From positions 23,596,001 to 23,660,000 of the forward strand of contig NC_080574.1 in NCBI RefSeq assembly GCF_029962835.1: a DNA stretch of 64,000 bases, in the 5' to 3' direction. Both the position numbers and the translations under genes were made by a program. The notes under the pieces were generated by a model. The model did not search any database, was not told the origin of the DNA, and worked only from the letters and a program-made list of their open reading frames with translations. Below, piece by piece: positions 1-11,609 of the stretch (its first letter is position 1; each line of letters begins with the position of its first letter). The stretch comes from Magnolia sinica (lineage: Eukaryota; Streptophyta; Magnoliopsida; Magnoliales; Magnoliaceae).

Positions 1-129
1 GCTCGGAAATGGATGGGACAACGGAGGGGCTCGGCATCTGATGGGAGTGTAGATACTTCATCTCCCGAAGGCCAAGCTCGAGGAGTAAGCTGTTTCCCTG
101 GCAATGGATTGCTGCTCTCTGGCTATTGA
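1..129 (+). other. possible 3' end of a coding exon (partial at window edge)
   Basis: Frame 1 is open from the first base for 42 codons to a TGA at 127-129. The peptide is Ser/Gly-rich and of mixed composition (contains SASDGSVDTSSPEGQ), unlike the low-complexity shadows elsewhere. It could be the last exon of a gene lying to the left. I do not recognise the protein and no splice acceptor can be judged. An open run of this length could also be chance. Confidence 0.25.
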
Positions 130-219
130 GGGGCTCCTGGTCATAACTGGTGCTGGTTGATCACGTGACGAACACAGAGGTCTGAGCCAACCTCTCTTCC
201 TTAGTTAGTCCATTTTTAC

Positions 220-1300
220 CCATAATAACCTATGAAGAGAAGGCGAGATTGGATGGACACGTCTTTTTAAGTAGGAGATAACCTAACAAGGTGTTAAAAT
301 TATGTTACAATATATAACATGGATGGGTAGTGTCCAACATTTTTGTCCACACAATTAGTTTTTGAAGGGTGCCAAGCTTTCAAAATTCAAAGGAAGCCAA
401 ATTTAAAGGTAGTTTAAGAATTAAAAATGTGGTTGTGTGTTGCTCTAACAACTTAAATTCCACTTGGAAAATCCATCCTATAAGTTACATTTTGCCCCCA
501 AAAACCCTCTCGAATGCCTCCTTTCTTCTCAAGAAATAGTTTATACTTTGGCAGAGTGTGATGATGATATGCAGGCACTTGAAACTTAATGAGAAACTGC
601 ACATGTGACATACAAGCAATTCAAAATAAATTGTCTAAACTATAGGAACAAGCTTTAGATGTATCATGAACAAAACCCTGCTTCCTTAGGTTATTTAATC
701 ATGAGGGATGTTCTAATGCTTTTAGAGAACCAAGTTATAGTGCTCCTGGTTGCGTTGGGACACTTAGATAGTCCAATGCATTGATCTAGACTCTTCATTA
801 GGTTCAACAAATATGGGCTACCATGCAAACATCACACCACAATGGCATATATGAACCATTTGATCATTCGTCTTTATAATATAGATGGTTAAAATCATTA
901 ACATAAAAAAATAGGTCCAAAATAGGTCCAATTAACAATTTGATCCATCTATTTGTTAGGGTTTGTCATAGATTTCTTATGACTCTAAAGAATCCCTTAG
1001 CCTATGAAATATGCTCTGGATTTAATAGACAATTGACATTGTCCAAATGGACTGTCTAAGTGAAGCGATGCAAATAGGAGCACTATAACTTTGCCCCAAA
1101 AGAATGGAACATTTTTCTTTAATTATTAGATTTCTGGTCATTTGTTGTATGTTTAAAACTAAAATATATCCAATTATCTTATTTTAGAAAACAAGTGTCC
1201 ATGAATAAGATGTTAGAATTGTCGAAACAATATGATTTTCAAACTTTTCAACTTAACTACATAGGAAATCACAATTTGGTCAGTTTAAATTGATCAAAGG
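220..1300 (+). repeat. dispersed repeat, copy 1 (pairs with 42258-43850)
   Basis: About 1.1 kb that matches 42258-43850 in the same orientation. Shared blocks include the 'cctatgaagag' start, 'aagtaggagataa', 'gtgccaagctttcaaa', 'gctctaacaactta', 'aaaaccctactt'-like text and 'gaatggactgtc'. There is no open frame of note. The class is unknown; it may be part of an LTR or an untranslated internal region of an old element. Confidence 0.6.
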
Positions 1301-1479
1301 AGAATGCATTGATCTTCCGGATTGAATTCAAAGTAAATCAGAGTAAAAAGTTTATTTTCTCCATGAATCTGTGCAATTACTTATTTTTAGGTGGCTAGGC
1401 TTTCAAAATAGTTCGCGCCTTATTTCGGTCAACCTCTATGTCTCATTGATGAACTAGAAATAAATAAATAAATAAGGCT

Positions 1480-2700
1480 GAGACTCTTAAGGCACACTTC
1501 AGGGGATCCATCTTTAGATTATGTCTTGTCATGCGCTTGAATGACTATCTTAGGTTTGTGAAATAGTCTTAAAGATCGACCGATTTTATAACCACATCGT
1601 CGATGTAGGCCTCCATAAACATGTCAATCATGTTGTGAAAAAATGGCATTCATATCTGTCTAATGTGTTACTCTGGCATTCTTCAGTCTGAACGGTTTTA
1701 CAACCCTGGCAATAGATCCCAATTATCCCTAGACATTGAAAGTCCATTTTGGGCAGATCTTCTTTAGCAATGTAGATTTGATTATAATCGAAGTGGTCGT
1801 CCATGAATGGCATTATCTTATGTGTAGCGGCATATCAACAAGTTGATCCATAATCAACATCGAATATTCATCATTTGGGGTTGCTAGATTGATGTTCGTA
1901 AAGTCTATACAGACTCTCAGCTTCCCATTCTTTTTAATAACTGGAACTCTATTCAAGATCCATTTGTCATATTGAATTGACTAAACAAATCCGGCTTGCA
2001 AGAGTCATTCAACCTCTTCTTTAATTTTTAAGGGTGATCTCTAGAGTTCCTCCTCGTGGGCTATTTGAATGACTTGAATCACTCTTTGATCAGGAAGACT
2101 AAGTCTCTGTTTAAGCCAGGCATCTCATGATAATCTCGAGCAAAGCAGTCCGAGTAGTCTTCAAGTAGTGCAATCATCTCCATTTGTGCTTGAGGCGAAC
2201 TTTGTGCTAATAAACATCGGCCGAGGTTCTTCCTCTATACCTAAAATTACCTCGATGAGAGTCTCTTGTGCGTCGGCCTTCGCATCATCCTTTTTACTAG
2301 GTGCAAGCTTTAGTTCATTGAATGCCACACCTTTCTTCAATTATTACACTATGTTGATGTGGCATTCATTGTGATCACTAATACTCCTGAAGTATTGCTC
2401 GAGATTGCGAATGGTAGTCACGGCTTTGGCCACTTTGTTTGTCTTACTTAACATAATAGGAAACTTCTTCGACAAGGTACTGAGTAGGTGGTCAATATGG
2501 GATGATCACATTCGGCTCATTGGAGGGCTTTTCAATCAGAGTAATGGTTTGTTCAGTTGGCCAACCCTCAATTAGTATAATAGCTGGTGAACAGGGCCAA
2601 CTCTGAGTTGGAGTGGGGATAGGTTCGCTTAACAAATCTTCCATCAGCGTGGTGACGCTACTAATGAATGTATTCAACTCCGACTTTTAACTCTATCGAG
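1480..2700 (-). mobile_element. decayed Ty3/gypsy reverse transcriptase fragment
   Basis: On the minus strand, broken pieces of a plant gypsy RT can be read. An IKKNGKLRVCIDFTN-like stretch lies near 1955-1870, the fingers/palm region. A catalytic MEAYIDDVVIKS box lies near 1615-1573. Upstream of it, at about 2480-2150, is the linker that precedes RT in these elements (EEPRPMFIST-like). Stops and frameshifts are frequent, so no product is expected. The protease part of what is probably the same element lies at 11610-12450, beyond an insertion. Confidence 0.75.
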
Positions 2701-2703
2701 TCT

Positions 2704-2734
2704 ACCCTAGTAAAAAGTGTGTCTATGTCTCGGG
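2704..2734. repeat. 31-bp exact direct repeat, left copy
   Basis: Identical in all 31 positions to 11578-11608 (begins accctagtaaaaag, ends tctcggg). The two copies bound an 8.8-kb block that separates the RT and protease remnants of one old gypsy element. Confidence 0.85.
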
Positions 2735-2744
2735 TTTACTTTTT

Positions 2745-3455
2745 GATGCAGGGGAGGACGTGAGGTCGAGCACCGTCTTCCTCAAGAGGATAACTATTCC
2801 GAATCCACGGAACTTCTCTGGACTCCTCACAGAGACTTCTCGAATCCACGAGGAAAGAAAGCAGAAAATAGAAATAAATTCTAATAAATTCGAAATTGAT
2901 TGATGAATTTTAAAAACGAGTTCACAACCCTTTAAATAAGGGTACCAAGCAATGGGAAAGAAATTAGAATCAAACTACAACTCAAACTCCTAGAATTCAC
3001 GACTTACTATAAATAGTAAACTTACTATTTATAGACGGTCGTGATGTCTACTAGTGCGCAAGGTTTTCGGCCAAAAATAGTAAGTGTCCTATTTGGCTTC
3101 ACCAAACCGTTCTCCTAATTATTCTAAGCTCTTTTCACATTGGGCGCAACTCCTAAAGCCCGACGGATGAAGAGTTATAATCAAACTAAAACTTACTATT
3201 TATAGTAAAAGCGGAATTAAAACAGGGAAACGACCGTCGATCTGGTGGTATTTCGAATTCTGGGCTGTACAACTCAGCATAGCTGGGTTGGTTGGCTAAA
3301 TTAGCTCGTTCTACCCCAAAATCATATATTTTACGTCAGATAACTCATTTCGGATTGCGAGATATGCTTGACTCGTCCAATTTGTCCCGCTCAATTTCCT
3401 GTTTGGCCCGCTCAATTTCCAGCTTGTCCTGCTCAAATTCTAGTTAGGCCCGCTT
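2745..3455 (+). repeat. dispersed repeat, copy 1 (pairs with 44690-45370)
   Basis: About 0.7 kb sharing many blocks with 44690-45370 in the same orientation: 'gaggacgtgagg'-like start, 'ttactataaatagtaa', 'cttactatttatagtaaaa', 'ggttggttggctaa' and 'tgcgagatat'. It is AT-rich and non-coding. Short inverted copies of 'actataaatagt' occur inside it. It may be a solo LTR or other non-autonomous repeat; the class is not settled. Confidence 0.55.
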
Positions 3456-6264
3456 GTTCACTCCCCAAGTATAGGGTTGTGATGTAGTAATAAACTCGGT
3501 AAGACCGAGGTCGAATCCATAGGAACTGAAACCTATACGTAATATGAAAATAACCAAAACTAGAACTAGTCTAGGATGCGATCTAAACAAATAGAATTTT
3601 AAGGAATAATTGTGGAATAATTATCTAAAACTTTAAGGAATTCGGAGGAAGGAAACTAGGGATTCAGAGGATCCACTTGTAGAGATCAGGGAGATCTTAT
3701 GCCTGCTTCAAAAATCATGAAAATTAAACTGAACTTCTTTTGATATAATTTTAAAGAGATGAAAGGTATATGAATTAGAATGGATTCCATCACCACACCA
3801 TGCCCATGAGACAAAGTTAAAAAAAGAATTAAACTAATTACCAACCAATCAACATGCCATGAAGGTCAGGAAGGGTACTGTGATCCTACCATGCCCATGG
3901 AACAAGTTGTTGCATAGATTTACACGCATGATACCGCTTAATGGCCTGATTAATCGTGTTTGTAATGCAGAGTGTATGTACGAGCCTGGACCGAAAAGGG
4001 TGCTTAAAGCATGGACTTAACGCTCTAATGATACCAAAGCATGGGACGGACTCCAGAGATCCAAGATCAACAAGATTACACATCAGAGACACGGAAAAAT
4101 CGAGAAACCGAAGCTCAAACGGCCTGAAAGTCAGCCAGAATGCAAGATCACAGGGTTTCTACCATCCGTTCGGTTCGAAACTTCACATATGGCCTAAAAA
4201 CCAAAAACTAACCGTACATGTCAAATTTCAGCCATTGGATCCCCCTGGAAGTGGCCCAACGGACAGATCAGCCCATAAATCAGTGAACTGGGGCCCGCCT
4301 GGTGTCTGAAAGTGCTTCAATCTTGGGCTCAACGATTCAAATGAGCTGACAAAACGGATAGACGGAGCAGATCTCTCAAAAAAACATCATAATGGACCCT
4401 ATGGGAAGCAGCAGTGCATAGTGCAAAAGTGCACTCTCGTTGCACTGAATCAAGCCGATCGGGTCAGCGCCGCTGACCCGATCCTTCTCGCATACGGAAA
4501 CAGCGGGCGGACGCTGTTCGTCCGTTTTCACGTAGTGGGCCCCATCAATCACAGTTTTCGACGATCAGAACCGTCCATATGCTCTGCAAGGTGACCAACA
4601 CCGTCGCCTAGCTTTCCTTTTTGGCCCATGCACACACACAAAGGCAGATTACCTGATAAACGTCAGATGGACGGCGGAGTAAGCAAGCTTATGGACCACA
4701 CCGATTTTCTCCAAAAAATACTCATTTCCGGAGGGTTTTTCGTCCTGAACCTAGTGGACGGAATGGATTTCTCAAAATACATCACTGTGGGGTCCACCGA
4801 CCATCACAGCGCTCAAACACGCAGGCTCTGTTTCGCAACAGAGCCTGCGGTGGATCGTTGTGGGCCACTCTCTGAGGTGATCGGTTCAATCTGGACCGTC
4901 TAGTGGATTCCAAAGAGGCCTGGAACCATCACCTAGGTGGAATTTTTCTAGGAAGCAACGTGTAGCGGATTTCGACCGCCGAAACTCATGATGGACGGCG
5001 GAATACAATATCCAGTGGGCCATACAAGAACCTGCCAAAATCACTCTTTCCTGACTGGATTTCCACGAGGATTCCAATGGACGGCGTGGATTTCGTTGAC
5101 AAAACCGATCATGGGCCCCATCAGCAGCTCAGCGCAAGTTTTGCGCAGACAAAGTATCCAAGGAGAACACGGACGCTGCCGACTCCCGTGGCCCACTGTA
5201 CGATCTCGATCGTGGCCAGACTAATGATCAGTACCGTCCAAAATGTTCACAGCGAAGCCATAAACCTGTCTAAGGAGTTTGTTTTGAGAAATCTTGACGG
5301 CTAGTCGCTCACACTCGGCCAAACATGAATCCGCTTGTGTTATTGTGCGTTCCGGTTGCGGAACAGGTTGCTGCGTATGCACAGTTCCCCAGCCGACCTT
5401 CTCATGAATAAAGGGGAGAAGGAGAACGGGAAGAGGGCATCGAAAAGCTAGGGACAGGAAGACAGGAGGCTCGGTTTTGAAGGCTTGAACGTGGGGAGGA
5501 TTGAAGGAAAAGAGGTAGAAACCTGGTTCTCATTCTACTCTTTCTCTTTTTATTTCTAAGTTCAGTCAAATCATGCCGATGTGTGGCTAAACCTCTTAGC
5601 TAGGGCTAAGAGGTGAAGCTTGTAGTCTGATGGGAGAAACTTTGCTTGAGCCTATTGTTTAGATGGACTGATATTGATTTTTGTTCAAATTAAAAAGAAT
5701 ATTTTCAGTTATTTTTAAGGGTTTGTTGTGACTGAAATTACAATGGATCTGCGATGATTTTGAGTATTTCTTTTTCCCCTTTTTATGTTTATGAAGTCAG
5801 GAAGCCCTGTTGTTCATCATTGCTCCACGGGCATGGTAGGATGACAGTACCTTTCCTGATCTTCATACATTGTTGATTGGTTGGTAATTAGTTTAATCCT
5901 GTTGTTTGCTTTGTCTCCTGGGCATGGTTAGATGATGGAATCCATTCTAATTCATATACCCTTCACCTCTTGAAAACTATATCAAAGGAAGTCTAGTTAA
6001 ATTCCATGATTTCTGAAGCAGGCATAATTTCTCCCTGATCTCTACAAGTGGATCCTCTGAATCCCTAGTTTCCTTCCTCTGAATTCCTTAAGTTTTAGAT
6101 AATTAGTCCACAATTATTATTTAAATTCTATTTGATTTAGATTGCATCGTAGGCTAGTTCTAGTTCTACTTGGTTTCAGATAACGTCAGTATAGTCCCCG
6201 TGGATTCGACCTCGGCCTTACCGAGTTTATTACTACATCACAACCCCGCACTTGGGGTGTGAAC
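3456..6264. mobile_element. 2.8-kb element with about 450-bp inverted terminal repeats
   Basis: The left arm 3456-3905 (starts gttcactccccaagt) is the reverse complement of the right arm 5808-6264 (ends acttggggtgtgaac), with close matches along the whole arm. Examples are the 'gtagtaataaactcggtaag' block and the 'catgcccatgg' block near the inner ends. The 1.9-kb body has no convincing protein; open frames at 3956-4309 and 4628-5304 have no recognisable domains. Long inverted ends suggest a MULE- or foldback-like non-autonomous DNA element. No clear target duplication was found. Confidence 0.55.
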
Positions 6265-7790
6265 AGTACCATCATCCAACCATGCCCGGGAGACGATGGT
6301 GAACAACAGAGCCTCCCGACGTCATAAACATCAAAAGAGAAAAAGAAATATTCAAAGCCATTACAAACCCATTGTAATTTCACCACAATGGATCATTAAA
6401 GACTAAGAAAATATTCCTTTAATAATCAACTTAAAATCAAATTCAGTTCAGAAATTTAAATTAAAGGCACAAAGTAGGATCTCCCATCTCGCTACAGGCT
6501 TCACCTCTTAGCCCTAACTAAGAGGTTTAGCCACACATGAATGGGCTAAGTCTAAAAAAAATAAAAGAAATATAAAGGAAAAGAAGAAGAAGAACCAGGC
6601 TGCTTCACTTCTCTCTCTCCGTTCAAGCCCAGCCTCTGCCTCCTGTCTTCTCGTTCCAACCAAGCCGAGCTCACCTCCCTTTCCCCCCACGGCTCCTCTC
6701 TCTCCTTTCCTTTTATAACAGCCGCAACCCTCGGTGGCTAGGTCGTTCACCGACCTTATTTACGCAGAGCAGTTTGCCAAAGAAAACAGTGGACTGCGTA
6801 CCTCTGTTCTGCGCAGTAAAAATGCATAACCGTATTGCGTTTAATCTGAATCTGAGACAAAGGATCGTCCAGATTTTCATATTCGCCTTCTTGGACAATG
6901 TTAGGACCTTCATTGCGAAATGGTCTGGATCATGCATCAGAATTTGATCTTGATCACGTTATGACCGGAGAAATCGGGTAGCGTCCGGACGCTCGTGAAT
7001 ACGCACACCTTGCTGCGCTGAAGCTTGGCTTTGAAATGTTATGGACGCGGCCAAAGGTGGTAATCACGCTGCAATCAGTGCAGGGCTGTCCGTTTGTGAC
7101 CATTGAAAATAGCATGTATGGGTGCATGGGTATATAATATCAACATGGTTCTGACCATATCGTGCCCCTATGCATGATTGACGGCTCGGATTGATCTTTT
7201 TGTCCATGATGATGGCCCACTGAGATCATCCGCAGTCTCTGTTTCTGGTAAGAAACAGAGTTCTGTTTTTGAAGAGGAGACGTCCCTGTGTTGCCATGCA
7301 CGTCTTAGTGCAAAAAGTGTACTATGTACACTGTATGATGATTATGAGAAATCCACACCATCCATCTTGTTCCCCATTTCATTTGAGCCGTGGGGGCCGA
7401 AGTTAAAGCGTATCTAGACAGCGGGTGGGCCCCAAATCAGGGTTTTACAGACTGATCTATTAGTTCAGCCACTTTCACGAGGATCCAATGGCTGAAATTT
7501 GACGTGTACGGTTAGTTTTTGGTCCTCGAGCCATGTATAAAGTTTCGAGCCAAACAGATGATGGAAACCCGGTGATCTTGCATTCTGACTTTCAGGCCGC
7601 TTGAGCTTCAATTTCTCAATTTTCGCGGATCCCTAGCGTGTAATTCCGTCGATCTTGGTCCCCGAGTCCGTCCCTTGCCTTGGTGCATTCTCGAATGTTA
7701 AATCCGTACTTTTAGCATCCCGATCCAGGTCCTCTCCAAGCTCTTAAATTCGCAACACAAACATGATTAAAATGGGCTATTCAATGCTAC
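6265..7790 (-). repeat. inverted, diverged second copy of the 3.9-5.8 kb body
   Basis: Read in reverse, 7790 to 6265 follows 3950 to 5805. 7380-7740 matches 4040-4370 (block with 'ctgaaagtcagccagaatgcaag'). 6480-6560 matches the 'cttcacctcttagccctag...' block at 5590-5640. Divergence is much greater than between the 450-bp arms, with indels. No protein is encoded. Confidence 0.55.
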
Positions 7791-8150
7791 CATGTTCATA
7801 AATCCAGGCAATAACGGGTCGATATGTAATATTTGACCCTCAACACCGCTCCACTTCTCTCAGGCCCATGTCCTAGTCCATATCGTTCCGTTGGCTTCCG
7901 CGGTCCTTTCGGTCGAATTCTGGCAATCATCGACCTATATTCGATGTTTGTGCTTGATCCTAAGCCGGGTCCCGCATACCGAAGTCGGCTCGAACCAAAA
8001 CTTGTATCATAGCGATCATGCCGTCGTCACGGTTCCAACGCCGTGACTCGCGCACCGAACCAATGCCCATGCCAGGAGATGTGGGCCAGCGTTCGTTCCG
8101 AAGAAACGCCGCGCGTTGCGAATTTCGAGAAAATCTCTACAACATGTTTC

Positions 8151-8172
8151 ATCAATCAATCAATCAATCAAT
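8151..8172. repeat. (ATCA)n microsatellite
   Basis: Five to six perfect tandem atca units within otherwise unassigned sequence. Confidence 0.9.
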
Positions 8173-8642
8173 GTCAAGTACAACCATACCTCAAGTACAA
8201 GCCCTAACCCTCCCTTTTTAAAAGTCAACTCTCTTTCTCCCCTCACCATCCCTATTTTATCCCATTTTCAACCACAACTATACCTCCCATCACCTTTTTC
8301 TTACAACCACCACATCACCCATCCTTATCATCCCATCACTTCTCTCTCTCCCTCATTTCTCAAAAATCTCTCCCAAGCAACATCCCACGTCCAACTTCCC
8401 TCTCTCCCAAACCATAAGTGTGGCCCACCCTCTCATCTCTCATCCCCACCATCAAAATCCCATCAACCTCCATCAAAGATGAAGGTAAGGAACTTAGGAG
8501 CCTAAGGGAGCAAGAAGAAGGAAGAAAGGTGGGTGATCTATGAGTTCCTACCGTTGATTTCATGATTTGAGGGCCAACTTGTTGGTGGGACCCATTTCGA
8601 TGTATGTGATGTATCAATGGAGGGCCCATAGTGGCGGAGTCC

Positions 8643-8645
<3 letters not shown>

Positions 8646-8691
<46 letters not shown>
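8646..8691. repeat. (CT)n microsatellite
   Basis: About 23 perfect CT units. Reading frames through it give Ser-Leu or Arg-Glu runs that are not genes. Confidence 0.95.
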
Positions 8692-8692
<1 letters not shown>

Positions 8693-8807
8693 TTCCCTAG
8701 AATGAAGTGGGCCCCACCAAATCATGTTAAATCCACTCCATTCATCAATGGTGTGGCCCACCACATTTTAGGCAAAATCCACCGTTTGGTGGGAAGTCCC
8801 ACCTGCA

Positions 8808-8808
8808 A

Positions 8809-8835
<27 letters not shown>
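8808..8835. repeat. (AT)n microsatellite
   Basis: About 14 AT units. Confidence 0.95.
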
Positions 8836-8839
<4 letters not shown>

Positions 8840-8929
8840 ATATTATATTTATATTAGAATATACATATATATAGTTGGTGGGCCACGTCCATGTGGGACC
8901 CACCACAATGCATGTGTTTATCCATGCCG

Positions 8930-9010
8930 CCCAGCCGGGTGTGGCTAACATGGAGGCGTGTAGTCATGGGCGTGTACTACCGAGCTAACTAAAAAAAGAG
9001 AGGAAGGAAA
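8930..9010 (+). repeat. SINE-like short retroposon, copy 1
   Basis: Matches the core of the insertion at 37081-37187: 'ggtgtggctaacatgga', 'catgggcgtgtacta' and 'gagctaac', followed by an A-rich tail. The A-rich 3' end is typical of LINE-mobilised sequences. Target duplications are not clear at this copy. Confidence 0.5.
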
Positions 9011-9029
9011 TGGTGGGCCACTCGTGCAG

Positions 9030-9860
9030 CCCCACCTTGATGTATGTACTCAATCCAAGCCATCCATCCTTTTCTTCAGGCCCATTTTAGGCGTTGATCT
9101 GAAAAATGAGGTTAATTTGATCTTTGGGCGGGCCATAGTGTAGAAAACAATAGATTTACCGTCAAAACCCACCCCGACGTTTCTATACGCCAATAACATG
9201 TTACATATTGGTCTCCTTTGGTCGATCATCGTAGAATCCAATGGCCGGAGTGGATCTTGGGTACATGAGCCTCACCTACTAAAAATCGCAGAAAAATAAA
9301 AAAACATGCAGATGCTGTGTCGCCACGCGTAGCCTGCGCCTGGCGGACGGATGGCCTGGCAGGGACCCACGGTCTCAGCCGTGGGCCCCACCATGATGTG
9401 TGTTGACCATCAGCACCTTGCATTTGCTGGACCCTCTTCCCAACTATGGGCCACCCCTAAAATTAGTCGTATTTGGATCTCGGGTGGCCCACGTGGCAAG
9501 TAACAGTTGGATTGAACGTCTCTGTTGAAACCCTTTTGGGTTGCAAAAGTTTTGGATCGATATGATATTTGTTTTTACTCTTCATCCATGTCCTTGTGAC
9601 CTCATCAACGGGCTGTTTCTCGTAAACATCACCGTGGGCCCCATGGCAAATAAACATTACGTGGGCCCAAGGGGATGGAAAATAAACGTTAAGGTGGGCC
9701 TCACATGGGACCCACTGATGTATGTATTGCAATCCACACCTTCCATTAGTGTGGGCCCCATCATGGGGTATGCACCTCATCTACGCCATCCATCCTTTTC
9801 ATCCCTATGGGATCCACCATAAAGCATGGGTTGCAATCAAGCCATCCAACCACTTTTAAA
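9030..9860. repeat. cluster of GGGCCC-type MITE fragments
   Basis: At least three pieces have ends like 'gggccccaccatgatgtgtgttgac' (9384), 'gtgggccccatcatggggtatg' (9752) and their inverted partners ('ggagtggatcttgggtacatgagcctcacc' near 9246-9277). Pieces are truncated and overlapping. Open frames in this interval (9463-9822) have no domain and follow the repeat. Confidence 0.5.
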
Positions 9861-10004
9861 AGATCATTTTAAGGCTTGAGACTAAAAATAAGGCAAAACT
9901 GGGATCAGATGGACCACATTATTGAAAATATTGGGTTTGAATGTCCACCATTAAACCCTTAGAAAATTTAAAGGCGAGCATCCTTATCACCACTCATAAT
10001 TGAG

Positions 10005-10240
10005 TGTGGCCCATTTGAGATATGTGTGGCCCACTTGCCATATGAGGGTCCATAGTGATGTATTCGAGGCCCACTGGTGCGGCCCACTTGACAAATATAA
10101 GGCCCATGTGATTAGGCCCATCTTGATGTAGTTGTAGCCCATCCGTTGGGGCCCATCTTGATATATACAAGACCCATGTACATGAGGCCCATTTGATGTA
10201 TTGGAGGCCCGATGGGATGTACATGAGGCCCATTATAACG
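10005..10240. repeat. degenerate GGCCCA short tandem array
   Basis: About ten irregular repeats of a 20-26 bp unit built on 'ggcccatnngatgta', with variable spacers. The array is non-coding; the 79-codon minus-strand frame through it is a by-product of the repeat. Confidence 0.6.
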
Positions 10241-10259
10241 TGAATCCACCATGATTTAT

Positions 10260-11577
10260 GTGTTGATCCTTATAGCGGCAGTGCCTTGGGAGCAATGTTG
10301 GTTAGATGCCCACATTGTAAGGATGATGTTGGTTAAATGTCCATATTGTCACTCTCCCTAAGGCCCATTAATAGGCCCATACTTGTGGTGTGTAGGTCGT
10401 CTAGGCCCGTCTTCATTTATGAGTAGAGTCCATCATCATATAGCATGTTTAGTATAGATCCATGATTCATGATCATACGCATCATATGTATGCCTGATAT
10501 GAGGAGTGACTGATCATAGTATATGCCTTCGGGCGGATTGTTTATGGGCTCCCTGATAGACGGAGTTGCCCCACATGAGCGCGCGGTATGCGCAAGATTG
10601 TTGCATGTCTGGTAGGGTGATTCATGCACTTGCATTTGTGTGATTGTGATTATTGTATGCCCTAGCGACATCAGGGCCCTAGCCTCCACAGACACATCGT
10701 GGGTGGCTGAATTGGATACCGAAAATATTGTTACTAAGCATCGGGGTGCCATAAATGTCCCTGGGTGAAAATCACTAAACTTGATGGTACTAGAGGATGA
10801 CTCCAACGTCGAGACCGAGTGGATATATGAGCGCACGAGGGCCAAATACCAGAGGCCACGTCTCCCACCGTGTCGTGGTCGGTTGGAAAGGGATGTGGCC
10901 TTACTCGCCCGAGGGTAGGGGGTAATCTTGGGTTGAGTTTGACTAGCTTGTGAATGGGTCCGCTATCGACATGCGGATAGGTATTGATAGACTATTGGCC
11001 GGTGGATAGTGAGGTTTCTTACGCTCACTTAGACTATGCGGCTAGGAGAGCGACGTGCCACTGGAGTGTACTAAACCTCGGTGATTATCCATAATGAGAA
11101 CTGTACCGATACATGATGAGGATTGGCATGCTTGAGTTGCATCTCGCATCGCATGACCGTGTTATGGCCGATGACATTCATATCTTGCACCGCATAGCCT
11201 TGGTACGACCGATTGCATTCATGTACTCATCACTATGATTTCGCATTACTCTGACCTGCATTTCGAGCACGCTTATATTGCGCACACACTTACACCACCC
11301 TCTAAGCTTTTATAAGCTATGCGACAATTGATGCGTGCGGTGACGTCGGGACGCGCCGTAGCCTTGTCGAGTTGGAGCGTGCGGTCGAGCTTTTGGAGTT
11401 CATGTTATTATCATCATCTTGTATTTTCCTTTTATACGCATTGTACTTAAAAGTTTTTGATCATAGTGGATTTTGTGATGGTGTTCTTGTGGTTATTGTT
11501 CGTGACTTATACTTTGGTTATGCTCATTACGAATTAAATTGATATTAGAAATCCTCCTTTTAGGATCCCATGATCGG
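10260..11577. other. unassigned non-coding DNA inside the 8.8-kb insert
   Basis: I see no gene here. The mixed composition, and the T-rich stretch with 'ttgtattttccttttatacgcattgtac' text near 11420-11450, are reminiscent of the transcription-end part of a plant LTR, but I found no partner LTR. The 142-codon minus-strand frame at 10417-10845 has no recognisable domain. Confidence 0.4.
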
Positions 11578-11608
11578 ACCCTAGTAAAAAGTGTGTCTAT
11601 GTCTCGGG
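11578..11608. repeat. 31-bp exact direct repeat, right copy
   Basis: Identical to 2704-2734. Sequence to its right continues into the protease remnant of the old gypsy element. Confidence 0.85.
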
Positions 11609-11609
11609 A

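Noticed and set aside
3956-5304. Several overlapping small frames inside the TIR element
   Set aside because: No recognisable motif, mutually overlapping, and not preserved in the inverted second copy at 6265-7790.
8360-8764. 134-codon minus-strand frame with an Arg-Glu run
   Set aside because: Produced by the (CT)n microsatellite and MITE sequence; no domain.
9463-9822. 93- and 105-codon frames on opposite strands
   Set aside because: Lie across MITE fragments; composition follows the GGGCCC repeats.
10417-10845. 142-codon minus-strand frame
   Set aside because: No domain or codon pattern that I recognise; surrounding DNA is repetitive and non-coding.
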